A stretch of DNA of 64,000 bases from Cricetomys ansorgei (lineage: Eukaryota > Chordata > Mammalia > Rodentia > Nesomyidae), in assembly GCA_026225945.1 (NCBI GenBank), contig JAMJFZ010001797.1, positions 3,016,001 to 3,080,000 of the forward strand, in the 5' to 3' direction. Of the stretch, positions 23,163-34,439 are shown one piece after another. A program made the translations under genes and the position numbers. The notes beneath the pieces were generated by a model. It was not told the DNA's origin. It did no database searches and worked only from the letters and a program-made list of their open reading frames with translations. Numbering within the stretch: position 1 is the first letter of the stretch; the number at the start of each line of letters is the position of its first letter.

Positions 23163-23320
23163 GTTGACTTGAAACAAGCTGGAGTCATTTAGGAAGAAAG
23201 AACATCAATGAATGAACTGTCTCCATTAGATGTCCTGTAGGAAAGTCTGTGGGGCATTTTCTTGAAGAATGATTGACGTGAGAGGGCCCCGCCCCCATCC
23301 ACTGTGGATGACGCCACCCA
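23163..23320 (+). repeat. MaLR-type LTR fragment
   Basis: TTGACTTGAAACAAGCTGGA, TCTGTGGGGCATTTTCTTGA, GATTGACGTGAGAGGGCCCC, then a breakdown into the tandem repeat that follows. Confidence 0.65.
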
Positions 23321-23425
23321 CAGGGGAGTACCTAACTCCACTCCACCCTCACTAACAGGGGAGTATCTAACCGCACCCCATCATCACCAACAGGGGAGTA
23401 CCTAACTCCACCCTACCCTCACCAA
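23321..23425. repeat. 35-bp tandem repeat, three copies
   Basis: CAGGGGAGTAYCTAAC starts units at 23321, 23356 and 23391, each exactly 35 bases, with CAG of a fourth at 23426. The repeat grew from the ACCCACAGGGG end of the adjoining LTR fragment. Confidence 0.93.
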
Positions 23426-23802
23426 CAGAAGATATCCTCCAGATCTTTAGAATGCCAAGCTAACCAAGGAACGTTTCACGGTTAATTTCCACGTCTTCTT
23501 TCTGAGTCCGATCTTTTCACATGGTCAGCCCCTCGCACTCTTCTCTGTGAAGTACCGCCCATTTTCCCCTTAGAGATTGTGCTGCTGATTCCAGAAATTT
23601 ATTTTATGTCCCAGATGTTAACCCCCTTTCAGACTTAGGCATTGTAAATATTTTACCCTTTTGTGTCACCGCAATCTATTAGACCCTAAATGCATTCTTT
23701 GAATTTTATTTATTTAGTAATTCCACATTTTAAAAACTTGATTCACTTTGTCAAGAACAGATAGTACATTTTTGTTACATTGGTTATCTCTCTTTAATTA
23801 AG

Positions 23803-23950
23803 TTAGCTGACGTAATTCCTTTAGGCTGGTCTGGCATGTACGAAGCATCCACTGCTTCCAATTGCTGTCATTGTATTTAGCTGACGTAATTCCTTTAGGC
23901 TGGTCTGGCATGTACGAAGCATCCACTGCTTCCAATTGCTGTCATTGTAT
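23803..23950. repeat. Perfect 74-bp tandem duplication
   Basis: Two head-to-tail copies (23803-23876 and 23877-23950) starting TTAGCTGACGTAATTCC appear identical at every base. The surrounding sequence is otherwise unrepeated. Confidence 0.97.
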
Positions 23951-24296
23951 TTAACAGCCATTTCTCCTGAGATTGTCTCACATTGCCGGAGTAGTATAAT
24001 TGCTTTAAGACACATCGGAATAGCTGAGAGCTGGGGTCACTGTGTCTTCCTTATTAGCAAGATGATTCAGAGGCATTCGATAACATTCTTAGAGACAAGG
24101 AAATTCAAGCAACTCATGGACAGGCCACTGTGTTGACTAATTTATGGTCTCCCGGGACATGGAGCTAACGTTCAGAAAGACTCCGGATGGTCATCCCGAG
24201 AGGGGCACCTTCCAGTCTCCTAGAGTGGGGTTTCCCTGTCTCGCTTCTGTGTCACTTCATGGTGTCCCCGTTTTCCTCACTTTAAGAGTCACTTTT

Positions 24297-24445
24297 GCCG
24301 GGCGGTGGTGGCACACGCCTTTAATCCCAGCACTCGGGAGGCAGAGGCAGGCGGATCTCTGTGAGTTCGAGGCCAGCCTGGTCTACAGAGTGAGTTCCAG
24401 GACAGACAGGGTCACAACAGAGAAACCCTGTCTTGAAAAAAAAGA
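24297..24445 (+). repeat. B1 SINE, full length with target-site duplication
   Basis: GCCGGGCGGTGGTGGCACAC head to GTCTTGAAAAAAAAG tail. It is flanked by AGTCACTTT at 24287-24295 and 24446-24454. Confidence 0.95.
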
Positions 24446-24454
24446 AGTCACTTT

Positions 24455-25285
24455 CATGCTAAAGAATTAAATTCCTCAGTAAATGCGACAACTCAGTCTT
24501 TGGAAGCAGCCTGTCGTAGAAGGGTGAGGTGCTCACAAGAAGCTGTCTGTCCTCCTCAGGGTCCTCTGCAGCCTGGGCTTCCCTCTCTAACTTATACAGC
24601 ACCCATGATTGTTACTAGCTGGGCAACATGTGCTGTAGGCTGACACCCACGCCTGTGCCCTGTGGACCACGGCAACAGCAGCCACCCAGGCCCTCCGCCA
24701 TGGCTCAGCCACTCACAGGTTTAGGCACACCACAGAATTTCTCCTTTCTAATACTTCTTACAAAGAGTTACTGCAGCCAACTAAATAGAAATAAACAACT
24801 GAATTGTTTGTGAGCCCAGGAAGCTTTTTTTTTAAAGCCTAGATTTCTTATTTCTATAATTTATGAAATATTTCCAATAATAATGAGAGTGTCATTCAAG
24901 ATTTTATGCACACACACACCCATACACGCATCCATCTAACAGATCAATAAACAGCCAAGACTTTCATTTTATGATTAAAGAATGATGTCATGTTGGAGTT
25001 TTGCAATTTTGCTGTTCAAATGGTTGGCAACAACATTCTAATTCTCCTGAGACGATTTCATTAATATCTTATCTGACTACAAAATATTGTGATCATTGTT
25101 CCTGTGACTCTTGTGTTTTCATCACATTCTGTGTATGCCAGTTACCTAAGAAAGTTCCTTCTCAAGCTCCCAACACATAATCATTCCTCAGAAGCACTTT
25201 GGAAGTAGCTATCCCTTATCCAGAAAATACCTGGGATTGTTGATGTTTCCAATTTTGGATTTCACAGAATTTTGAAACATTTGTG
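24455..25285. other. No gene recognised
   Basis: AT-rich, apparently single-copy sequence with a short CA run near 24911. Confidence 0.4.
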
Positions 25286-25580
25286 TATACATAAGAAGAT
25301 AACGCTCCTCCAGACCTCAGCAGAGGGAACCACCTGAGTCATGGCAGGTGCCATACAGGAAAGTGGAACCCTGAGCGTCTGAGCTCAGGTGTTTTTATTG
25401 CTCCAGAACTCCTCAGGTGTTCTACTGATAGCACGTGCAGATCATGAACAATCAGACATCCCCCACATAAATCCAACACCTGCAGACAATACAAAACACC
25501 AAGACCTAGGCAGCCCCTCACCAAACAGTGCACAAAACAATATTTTATGCATAGCTAAAAATAAACTTCCCCAGCAGTGG
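25286..25580 (-). repeat. LTR-like repeat family B, copy 2
   Basis: Shares CCAGACCTCAGCAGAGGGAA, GAACTCCTCAGGTGTTCTAC, ACACCTGCAGACAATACAAA, CTAGGCAGCCCCTCACC and AAATAAACTTCCCC with the other copies. Its left end has diverged. Confidence 0.6.
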
Positions 25581-25739
25581 ACTTTACCTCTCCGGGTGTC
25601 ATGTTGCCACTCAAAACAGTTTAGATCTTAGTTTTTTTTTTAGTGATGTTCAAGCTATTCACACACACACAAAACAGAAACAAACTACATTGAGCAGTTT
25701 AAATGGTATGTTGTATGTTTAGTGCTTTAAATTTAATTT

Positions 25740-25955
25740 CAAGATTTATTGATTTTACTTTATGTGTGTGGTTGTCATATGTGTGTTATGTGTATCATGT
25801 GTGTACACTACACATGGAGGCCAAAAGAAGGCATCAGATCCCCTGGAACTGGAGTTACAGGGAGTTATGAGCTGACATACAGGTGCTGAAAAGTGAACCC
25901 AGGTCCTCTGCAAGGGCAGGAAATGCTCTTAAGCACTGAACCATCTCCAGGCCCT
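25740..25955 (-). repeat. B3-type SINE, antisense
   Basis: AAGATTTATTGATTTTACTT tail side, ACATGGAGGCCAAAAGAAGG, AACTGGAGTTACAGGGAGTT, CCAGGTCCTCTGCAAGGGCA, ending ACCATCTCCAGGCCC. Confidence 0.9.
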
Positions 25956-26101
25956 GTTGATGCTTTTAAAATTATTTTCAGTGTTTTTCTTTTCCACATT
26001 AGAGAACTGTTAAGAACAAAAACATGTGGAAAGAAAGGGCTCAGTGTTAACTGTGGGCTTTGTTTCACTACAGAAACCCTGTCTCTAAACAGAAACAAAA
26101 C

Positions 26102-26350
26102 AGCTATGAAGAAGAGAAAGAAGGAGGAGGAGGGGAGAGGGAGGAGGAGGAAGGGAAGGAGGGGGGAGGGAGGAGGAGGAAGGGAAGGAGAGGGAGGAGG
26201 AGGGGGAAGGAGAGGGAGGAGGAGGAGGAAGGGAAGAGGGGGAAGAGGAGGGGGGAGGTGGGGGAGGAGGGAGGGAGGGGAGAAGGGGGAAGGAGAGGGG
26301 GGGAGGAGGAGGAGGAAGAGGGGGGGAGGAAGAGGAGGACAAGGAGGACA
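26102..26350. repeat. Purine-only (GGA)n-rich tract
   Basis: About 250 bases of GGA, GAA and poly-G units with almost no pyrimidine on the + strand. It opens long Glu/Gly (plus) and Pro/Leu (minus) frames that are not genes. Confidence 0.97.
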
Positions 26351-26379
26351 ATAGAAGAGCAAAGAATGTAGATTCGTGG

Positions 26380-26540
26380 GTCTGGAAGGCTAGCTCAGAG
26401 TACATACTGTTCTTATAAAGGTTCCCAGCGCCCGTCATACTGTAACTCCAGCTCCAAGGAATCCAATTCCTCTGTCCCTTGTGGGCTCCGGCCCTCATAT
26501 ACGCATACTATGCCCAGCACACAGAATTAAAATTATCTTA
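26380..26540 (+). repeat. Degraded B3-type SINE
   Basis: GGCTAGCTCAGAGTACATAC, CTGTAACTCCAGCTCCAAGG, TTGTGGGCTCCGGCCCTCAT, then an AATTAAAATTATC tail. Confidence 0.65.
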
Positions 26541-26565
26541 AAATCTCTTTTCAAAGGCAGATAAG

Positions 26566-26755
26566 AGCTGGAGAGATGGCTCAGCCATGGGAGCTCTGGC
26601 CGCTATCCCAGAGGACTTGGGTTTGGTTCCCAGCACCCGAACGGCAGCTCACAACCGTCTGTAGCTCCGGTTCCAGAGGCTCTGACGCCATCTTCTTGCC
26701 TCCACAGGCACCAGGTATGCGCATAAAGTAATTTTAAGAAATTACAAAGAGATGT
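26566..26755 (+). repeat. B2/B3-type SINE
   Basis: GAGCTGGAGAGATGGCTCAG, TTGGTTCCCAGCACCCG, CTCACAACCGTCTGTAGCTC, then a shortened tail. Confidence 0.85.
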
Positions 26756-28699
26756 AGATTCTGTGCTTTGAGATTCTGACTTTTTGCTTTTGTTTTGTTT
26801 TTGCTCCCCCCCCCCATCTCTCTGGAGAGGAAGTTGGTAAAGGAAAAAGCAAATGAGCCACCAAGTGCACTCTTGAATGGCATCGAATTCTGTTGGTGTC
26901 TGCACCCCTGGCACTTACAGAACAGTTAATCCCAGTATCGTCCCTCCCCCACACTTCTTACTTTGTTTTTCTCCTGGGTGTGTGTGGGGGGGGGGGGAAC
27001 AGAATAATTTACAAAGTAAAATCCATAGGAGGAAGGAAATTTTCAACACGGGGGTTGTTAAAAATCTGAATTTGTACATAATTGATGTCCTCTTCATTAT
27101 CGTTGGCCAGTGAGGGTTTCTTTGGTGTTTCGGTGCAGGCTGGGCATTTGTGCACACACATCCGTGTGCACTGGCTGCTACAGTTGCCCTGGCGTAGGTC
27201 CTTGCAGTGATGCTTCTGGATCATCAGGCATGAGCACATGAGTCTTGATAAATCATGGCAAATTGCTCTCCTCTAAAGTTGTCAGATTTGGAATTTCAGT
27301 GCACCCATGCATGCGTGACTCCCTGTATCTAACACTAAATGTCAGTCCTGTCTTGGTTTCTGCTTTGTGCTTTCTAAGGTTTTATCTTGGGATAAAATAT
27401 GGCGTCTCTCTCTTTAACAGCTTCTATTATTTTGGTTGGTCTGTTTTGCTGTATTTACTGGTTTGTTTCCCTCTCCTTTCTTTGCCCATCAACATGCTTT
27501 GATGGTTTCCACAATGGATTTATTTGTTTATTATTTAGCAGCACTATTTATGGTCATGGAAGTTAACCTTTCCCCAGTAACCACCACCAGTTCTGTCTCC
27601 TGCACTCAGCTCTCCTAACAGCACCATTAACTACCATTCACTTGAATGATAATTAGGTTTTCCAGGTTGCTTTTCATGCTTGGAAAGGCTTTCTATAACC
27701 ACAAGTTTGTAAAAGCACAACAGTGTTCCCCTGTCACTTTTCTGCATTTAAAATTTTGCTTCTCTCATCTATTAGAGATACTTCATTGGTTCACAAATCT
27801 AGAATACAGTTCTGTTTTGTTTTCTTAATGAACAGCCATTTTCTTTTCTTTTTTTTTTTTTTTTTTAAAGCATTCCCTCCCCACATTTTCACAAACATTA
27901 AATTACCACTTATCTCTCCAGGACTGTTTTGTATGTTATATTTTCTGTTTCTATTTCAGGAATATAGTTTTCTTTCCACAATTTTATGGACTATTTTTGA
28001 ACAGCTTTTACCATCTCATTGCTGATTGTGTTGGATGTTTTGGGTCTTTATACTCATGTGATGTTTTCCTGCAACTTCTGTGTGTGCTCTGCCCATTAAA
28101 CCTGTTGGCTTTAATAGAGGCTTGAAATGTTCCAGGCAAAATGTGAGGCAGATGTGTTAGTTTAAACACATGGCTCACTCTCTCCGTTGAAATCAAGAGA
28201 AGCTGGCTCTCGGAAGGATGTCAGGAGGGAGCTAAACAGACAGTCAGGGTGAGGAGACAGGGTCAATCAACAGTAGGAGGACACCAAACCAAAACCCCAA
28301 AACTAGATACAGAAGGCGGAGCCATAGAAAATATACTATGCCTGCTTGTGAAATACACCCCATCTAGTTAATTCTCTCTCCATTCCAACCAATGGCCTGA
28401 TGACCCAGGTACCAGTTTCAAAAGCATGACAGTCACAGGATGATAATAATTAGAATGGACCTGATGGACTGTCCAAATTATGAACTAGTGGGCTTACCCC
28501 TAATCATCAAGACATATTATATCTGAGAAAACAGCAAATCTGGTGTTCTACTGCATAAGAAGTATAGCTGTATCTTGATCTATCTGAGAAACAGCCTACC
28601 AAATAGTGCATTTTAAACAGCAGCAAGCATAGCACCTGAAATAGCTGGGTAAGCGGGTTGAGGCAAATTGTTTATACAGACAATTAATTTTAGCTTTTT
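26756..28699. other. No gene recognised
   Basis: AT-rich sequence with poly-C (26804-26813), poly-G (26985-26998) and poly-T (27846-27866) runs. Parts between 27300 and 28100 are T-rich and could be an old LINE, but I cannot place them. No exon-like frame. Confidence 0.35.
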
Positions 28700-28815
28700 A
28701 AAGATTTGTTTTTATTTTATGTGTACGAGTGTCTGCATATATGTATGCGCACCACGTCATGCAGTGCCTGTGGAGGCCAGAAGAGGGCGTCGGATCCTCT
28801 GGAATTGGAGTTACA
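28700..28815 (-). repeat. B3-type SINE fragment, antisense
   Basis: AAGATTTGTTTTTATTTTAT, then CAGTGCCTGTGGAGGCCAGA, AGAGGGCGTCGGATCCTCTG and GAATTGGAGTTACAGA. The head end is lost. Confidence 0.85.
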
Positions 28816-29282
28816 GATGTCCTAAGCTGCATTGCAGAGTCCAGTTCCTAATAGTTCATTTTAAAGCGAGGCTCTGAAGCCTTGGCCTTGCTGCTCAGTG
28901 ATGCTTCAGTCAACCTCACAAACTGTGAAGCTTCGGTCAAGGAAATTAACCATGTTGGTTTCTTTGTCAGACTCAGCACTCCCCGCTTTCTTCTTCTCCT
29001 AGGAGGATCCTTCCCCACTTTGACCAAGACCTAGTATATGTGTATGTCCCCTAACACAGGCTGAAATGTCAAGCAGTGTTGAGAGGTTCATTACAGGTCA
29101 CCAGCTCTCTCATTTTATACCTTCCCATGTTTTGTTTTTGTGCTCTGTGAGCCTAGCCTTTGATGGCTGAGCTATCTCTCTGAGCCTACCCTTCCATTTA
29201 AAAATTTTTTTCTGGGCATTTTCTAGTGACTCCTGAATATGCTTTTGTTCTAGAAAGCCCTATAGCATCTCCCTCCCAAAAA

Positions 29283-29421
29283 GCCATGTGCCCCGCGGTG
29301 TCGCCCTCTGGAGAAGCCATGTGCCCCACGGTGTCGCCCTCCGGAGAAGCCATGTGCCCCAGGGTGTCGCCTTCCGGAGAAGCCATGTGCCCCGGGTTGT
29401 CGCCCTCCGGAGAAGCCATTT
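29283..29421. repeat. 33-bp minisatellite, four copies plus a partial
   Basis: GCCATGTGCCCC begins units at 29283, 29316, 29349 and 29382, with a partial at 29415. As 33 is divisible by three, both strands read as in-frame 11-residue repeats (for example AMCPTVSPSGE). Nothing around it suggests a translated exon. Confidence 0.93.
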
Positions 29422-30057
29422 GCAGCTGTCTGCAGCTTTCACAACGTTCTCCTCTTATCTTGGCACAGCTTTTGTCCACCTCCTGATGTGCTTGTTATGG
29501 TCCAACATGCGGTCCAGCTGTGCGCCCCTGGGTTTCTAGTCCTTGCGTTGTTTCCGAGGGGCTCTAAGAGACTACAAGGAGCTGTTTTGGGCCGTGGCTG
29601 GTACTCCCCTGCTGTTGTTTCCTGGGTCTTCTGAAACCCTCAGATCATCTGTCCTCCAGCATCCGTCCTCAAATACATAGAGAGTTTGTTGTCTTGAATG
29701 TGTTTCCCTGTGTTCTGTAGCTCCCCAAGTGACATATTTGCTCTTCCTTCCACTGGAAAAACTCTCTCAGAAGACTGTGTTGTGTGAACCATATTTTCTT
29801 GCCTCCTGTGGATTCTTAGTAATGCCTTGCAATGTGACCTGGCTCCATTTCACCACAACCGATAAAAATCTATCCCTAAGTCACCAGATAAGCTAACCTC
29901 TAGATCAGCTGACTTTCTCAACAAGCGTGTGGTTTGTTGGTTTTGTTGTTTTATTTTGCACATTTCTCCCTCCTAGGCTGGAAAAATCCTTCATCCTGGG
30001 ATTCCTGGTCCTTCTCTGTGTTTTATTAATTTACTTATTGATTCCCATCTGTGAAAG
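29422..30057. other. No gene recognised
   Basis: Mixed T-rich sequence without recognisable repeats or coding content. Confidence 0.4.
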
Positions 30058-30510
30058 TCAGGTTTTCTGTTGCCATGATAAAACACCATGACCAAAAGAG
30101 ACTCGGGGAGGAAACAGTTTGTAAAGGTTAATTTCCACTTACAGCTCTCAGGTCGCATCACTGAGGGAAGTCAGAACAGGAACTCAAGCAGGGCAGGATT
30201 CTGGATTCAGGAGCTGACGCAGACAGACACCATGGGGATTGGAGGATGGGGACGGGGATGCTGCTTATTGGCTTGCTCTCCAGGATTTGCTCATTCTATT
30301 TTCTTACAGAACCCAGGACCACCAGCCCAGGGGTGATACCACCCACAGTGGGCTGGGGCCTCTCACATCAATCATTTATCAAGAAAATGTCCCACAGGCT
30401 TGACGACAGGCCAATCTTAGAGAGGCACCTTCTCCAACGGGAGTCTCTCTTCCCAGATGACTCTAGTACGGGTCAAGTTGACAGAAAAAGAAACCAGCTC
30501 ACTACTTCTC
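30058..30510 (-). repeat. MaLR-type LTR, antisense
   Basis: GTTGCCATGATAAAACACCA, AACTCAAGCAGGGCAGGATT, CAGAACCCAGGACCACCAGC, ATGTCCCACAGGCTTGACGA and GACTCTAGTACGGGTCAAGT follow the reverse complement of a common rodent MaLR LTR. Confidence 0.75.
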
Positions 30511-30559
30511 TTCCCGTCTGTCTCCCCAGATGGAGACATACATCAGCGTTCAGCCCTTT

Positions 30560-30712
30560 TTTTTTTCCCCCTTCAAGACAGGTTTTCTTCGTTTCCCACT
30601 GCTTGTCCTGGAGCTCACAGTGTAGATCAGGCTGGCCTCAAACTCACAGAGATCCACCTGCCTCTGCCTCCTGAGTGCTTGGATTAAGGGCGTGTGTCAC
30701 CACCTCCCGGAT
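30560..30712 (-). repeat. B1 SINE, antisense
   Basis: TTCAAGACAGGTTTTCTTCG, CTCAAACTCACAGAGATCCA, TGCCTCCTGAGTGCTTGGAT, GGGCGTGTGTCACCACCTCC. Confidence 0.92.
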
Positions 30713-31077
30713 CAGTCCTTGGCTTCTGTTTCTCTTTTTCTACACTCATTTCATCCTATATCTTGGAGCCGGAGGTTCTTGTCCAGTTCTTCAGTCTGTA
30801 CCTTGAGCTCTGGTGGTGCATCTCCACGGGTGACAAACACTTGGTACCCTACCCAACACCGGACTCAACTTTTGCCAAATGAATCATGCTTTATGTACTT
30901 AAGCTTAGTTATGGGTCTTTGTTATCGCCAACCAAACAGTTCTTAATCTTTTGTCCTCTCTGGATCCCCGTATTCAGGTGACTTTCTTCTGTATCTCTCC
31001 CTTCTTCATCACTGAATATGTTTCTATTGCTAGGCATGAGGATTTCTCAATTCAATTTTCAGTTTATGATAGCTGTA

Positions 31078-31151
31078 TATAGTTTATGTTTATATTTATA
31101 TATATGTATATTATATATACTTTTATTTTTGTATAAATATATTTTTATATT

Positions 31152-31182
<31 letters not shown>

Positions 31183-31190
31183 TTATTATA
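31078..31190. repeat. TA-rich simple repeat
   Basis: TATATTTATATATATGTA-like runs and a pure TA block near 31162-31182. Confidence 0.85.
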
Positions 31191-31719
31191 TTCAGAGTGA
31201 CCCTTTAGATTCTGGTATATACTTCTCCAACTAATTCTGTATGCTACAGCCAAATTAATTGGCTGTCCAATTAATGCTGTCTCTTTATTAAAATAAGTTG
31301 AGGTGGCTAGTCAAAGCAGGGCGATTTCTCTTCTCTTTTAATTTCTCTGTGCCATTTATTGACACTAAACAAATTAAACTGCTTATTTTCAACCTGATCC
31401 TGGTTCTCCAGTTCCATATTGCCTTTGAGAGCAGGAATATGTACACCTTGATGGCTCCAGGCACCTCCCAGTTGCATTACTTGCTGTTGTGACTCCATGA
31501 ACTTGCTGCTGTGGATAGAAATGCATTCCCATGGATGATGATGGTCCATGACTTGTGAGGATGGCACTGTGCTTGGGTAGCCTAGAACCAAGAAGAATCC
31601 TTCTGCTCCCTTGGCTGTAGAGGCCCCACGGTCCCGTGTGCACACAGGAGAGCGAGTGCGAGGAGATCAGGAAGTAGATGATGGAGAAGAGATGAGATTG
31701 CTAAGTGCATTTTGATTCC

Positions 31720-32030
31720 TTTCCAGTTTCATGTGTGTGCGCTTTGTGTGATGTGCGCGTGCACTCGAGGATGCTCCTGACAGTCATCCTCTGTTGGTCT
31801 TCCCCTGTATTGAGGTGGGCTTCTCACTAAAGCTCAGAGCTCCCATATATGCAACGTCTTGCTAACCAGCTTGCTCTGGGGATCCTGTTTCCAGTTTCAG
31901 GGGTTGGAATAACAGGCAAGCCACCATGCCCACTAGGTATTTGTATGGGGATTTGGGGGATCCAAACTTGGGTTCTTGAGCTTGTGAAGCAAGCCATTTA
32001 ACCCCTGAGCCATTTCTCAGCCCCCTGCTG
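31720..32030 (-). repeat. B3-related SINE, antisense, diverged
   Basis: TTCATGTGTGTGCGCTTTGT through GTTTCCAGTTTCAGGGGTTG, GCCACCATGCCCACTAGGT and CCCCTGAGCCATTTCTCAGC at the end. The head motif is in antisense. Confidence 0.6.
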
Positions 32031-32446
32031 ACTTCTCTTTGCTTGTTGAAAAAAAATCTCATCATCATGACCAAACTCAATAAGCAAAATCGCCAGTGTC
32101 TTTTCCTTTGCTATGGTTCTAATGTTTGCTTCATATTCAAAGAAGAGCAATAGTCTCTCACAGAGTTTCAAATTGCAAGACATTTGAAGCCTGTGTGTTT
32201 GCAAAAAGATTAACAACCAAAATAAAGTCTGCTCTGATCATATCTCCACTTTAGCATTCTTGTCTCCTAAGCAGAAAAACACTTTATCTTGGGGGGGGGT
32301 CTCTGGTACTTCTCTGGTTTGTTTGCCTCGTGTATTACTTTACCCCACCCATCTCCCAAACCTGAGAAGGACACAGAGGTCTTTACCCATACTCCAGGTG
32401 TCCAGAATTTAATAACCAACACTGATAAACAGAAAGCTCTACAAAT

Positions 32447-32672
32447 GAGAGGCTGGCAGATGACTCTGCAATTAAGAGCACTTGTTGCTGTTTCAGAGGA
32501 TTCAGGTTCAGTTCTCAGCACCCACACGGCTCACAAGAGGCTGTAACTCTCTAGCTCCAGGGCGTTTGGTGTCATCTTCTGGCCTCTATGGGTACTGAAC
32601 TCATGTGGTACACATACATACATGTAAGCACACACACATATAAAATAAAAGTAAATCTGAAAAAATTTTTTA
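32447..32672 (+). repeat. B2/B3-type SINE
   Basis: GAGGCTGGCAGATGACTCTG head variant, CAGTTCTCAGCACCCACACG, CATCTTCTGGCCTCTATGGG, then a CACACACA and AAATAAAAGTAAA tail. Confidence 0.8.
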
Positions 32673-32700
32673 AAAGAAATGTCTGGAAATAAAAAAGACA

Positions 32701-32866
32701 CCCCCCCCCCCCCCCCCCCACCACGGGAGACAGGGTCTCTCTGTTGTAACTCTGGCTGTCCTGGAACTCACTCTGTAGACCAGGCTGGTCTCAAACTCAC
32801 AGTGATCCGCCTGCCTCTGCCTCCCGAGTGCTGGGATTAAAGGCATGCACCACCACTGCCCGGCTT
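32701..32866 (-). repeat. Poly-C run followed by antisense B1
   Basis: A run of 19 C (32701-32719) sits where the B1 tail would be. It is followed by GAGACAGGGTCTCTCTGTTG, CTCAAACTCACAGTGATCCG, GATTAAAGGCATGCACCACC. Confidence 0.92.
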
Positions 32867-33180
32867 GGAAATAGAATTTAATTCCCATGAAATGGCTTTT
32901 GTTGGGTTGAATTAACTATGATCAGCAGCCCTGCTATCAAGTTTGATAGCCTCAAGGTCAGTCTAGTAAACGCATCTGCCACGTGTCTCCCTTGCAGATC
33001 AATTTTGAGTGGGGAGGTGTTACTCACCTTTTAATCTCTGCTATAAGGGGATTTGCCTTTTCTTTTTTATGTTGTTTGTAAAAGTTAAACAACAACAACA
33101 ATAGGATCTGCTCCAAGCAAGCAGACTAAACATCAATAAGTAAGCAGATCCCAGCCTCAACTGTTCCCCTTAAGACTCAG

Positions 33181-33375
33181 GAAGCCAGAGAGGTGGCGGT
33201 GCCTTTAATCCCAGCACTCCAGAGGCAGAGGCCGGTGGATCTCTGTGAGTTTGAGGGCAGCCTGGTCTACAGAGTGAGTTCCAGGACAGCCAGGGTGCCT
33301 GAACTGTTAGAGAGAGAAACCCTATCTCAAACAAACAAACAAACAAACACAAAAACAAACAAGCAAACAAAGACC
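33181..33375 (+). repeat. B1 SINE with (CAAA)n tail
   Basis: GTGCCTTTAATCCCAGCACT, GGATCTCTGTGAGTTTGAGG, GAGTTCCAGGACAGCCAGGG, then a disrupted 3' part and CAAACAAACAAACAAACAC to about 33372. Confidence 0.9.
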
Positions 33376-34439
33376 TCATGAAGCTTCAGCCCTAGAAAGT
33401 GCCCTGGAAGCTGTGGGCAGACCTGCGCTGTTTAATCTCCTGGGGTTGGAGGGTGACTATGAAACTGCATGGGGTTTTGCTTGATTGTTTTTAATTGTTC
33501 AGGCGCCATAATTTGTTATTTTTACATTTATTGAGATATCTAGGTGCCACACTGAACAGAACAGCAGTGTCTTTGTTCCTGTCTGGTGACTTCATCTCAC
33601 TAATGGTGATAACGCACGCTAGCTGGAGTTGAGGATATTTTATCAAACACTGTGCTGACATTGTAACATCTCCAACTGCAACATTTGCAGCGTTGACTTT
33701 GTATTTGTATGAAATTCCGAGGACATCACTTTCAGAGTGCCTGTACCTGGCAAGGATGTTACTCATCCCTGTGTAGGCGGGTGGCAGAGGCTGAGTTGTA
33801 ACTTACTGAAGAGGGCCGGCAGTGGAACCCTTTGTGTGAACTTCCCATGATGGGCTCACCTTAGTGTGCATTTGTCCTTTGAGCTTTGCAATGGTCCCCA
33901 ACAAAAGTATATTGCACATGTATACGATGTTTGTCTACATACGAGAGAGATTGTGACTTGAAACTTCTGTTCAAAGGACTCTGAGAGAACGGAAAGGTGC
34001 AATGGCTCTGGTTCATTCTGGGATGGGAAGGATCCTTGTAAGCTTTCCTGACACAGTGTATGTGTGTGTGCGGGGGTGCAGGGGTCTCCCACACAGTGCT
34101 CCTCCATTCTGCAGAGACCCCACTTGCTAAGTCAGGGCTAGAAGTCAAAATGTAAATATTCATTAGAAACAAATGGGATGCGGTGTAGTGGAAGTTGAAA
34201 TCTGAGTGGTTTGGAGTTTTTCCACAGCTACAAATTCACCAGAGAATTCAGAGGGATCTAATTAGAGAACACTGAAGGGTTAAAGGATAATAGGGAGAGG
34301 AGAGAGAGGACCCAGGGAAAAGAGAAATTGAGGCCCCAGGCCACCCGCAGACTTGAAGACTTTCCAGGTTGGGGTCTGAGGCAGACCCTTGCCTTCTCAG
34401 TAGGAAATGGCCAGCACTCACTTCAAAGTTCCAACGCGA
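33376..34439. other. Kl: Upstream flank of the Kl promoter, no gene recognised
   Basis: Apparently single-copy sequence between the last upstream SINE and the CpG island. Distal Kl regulatory sites may lie here, but none is identifiable by eye. Confidence 0.4.

Noticed and set aside
25865..26498. Glu/Gly-rich and Pro-rich frames of 137-165 codons
   Set aside because: Translation of the GGA tract and neighbouring SINEs.
29198..29539. Possible repeat protein gene with 11-residue units
   Set aside because: Open on both strands because the unit is 33 bases; no initiation, splice or domain evidence.
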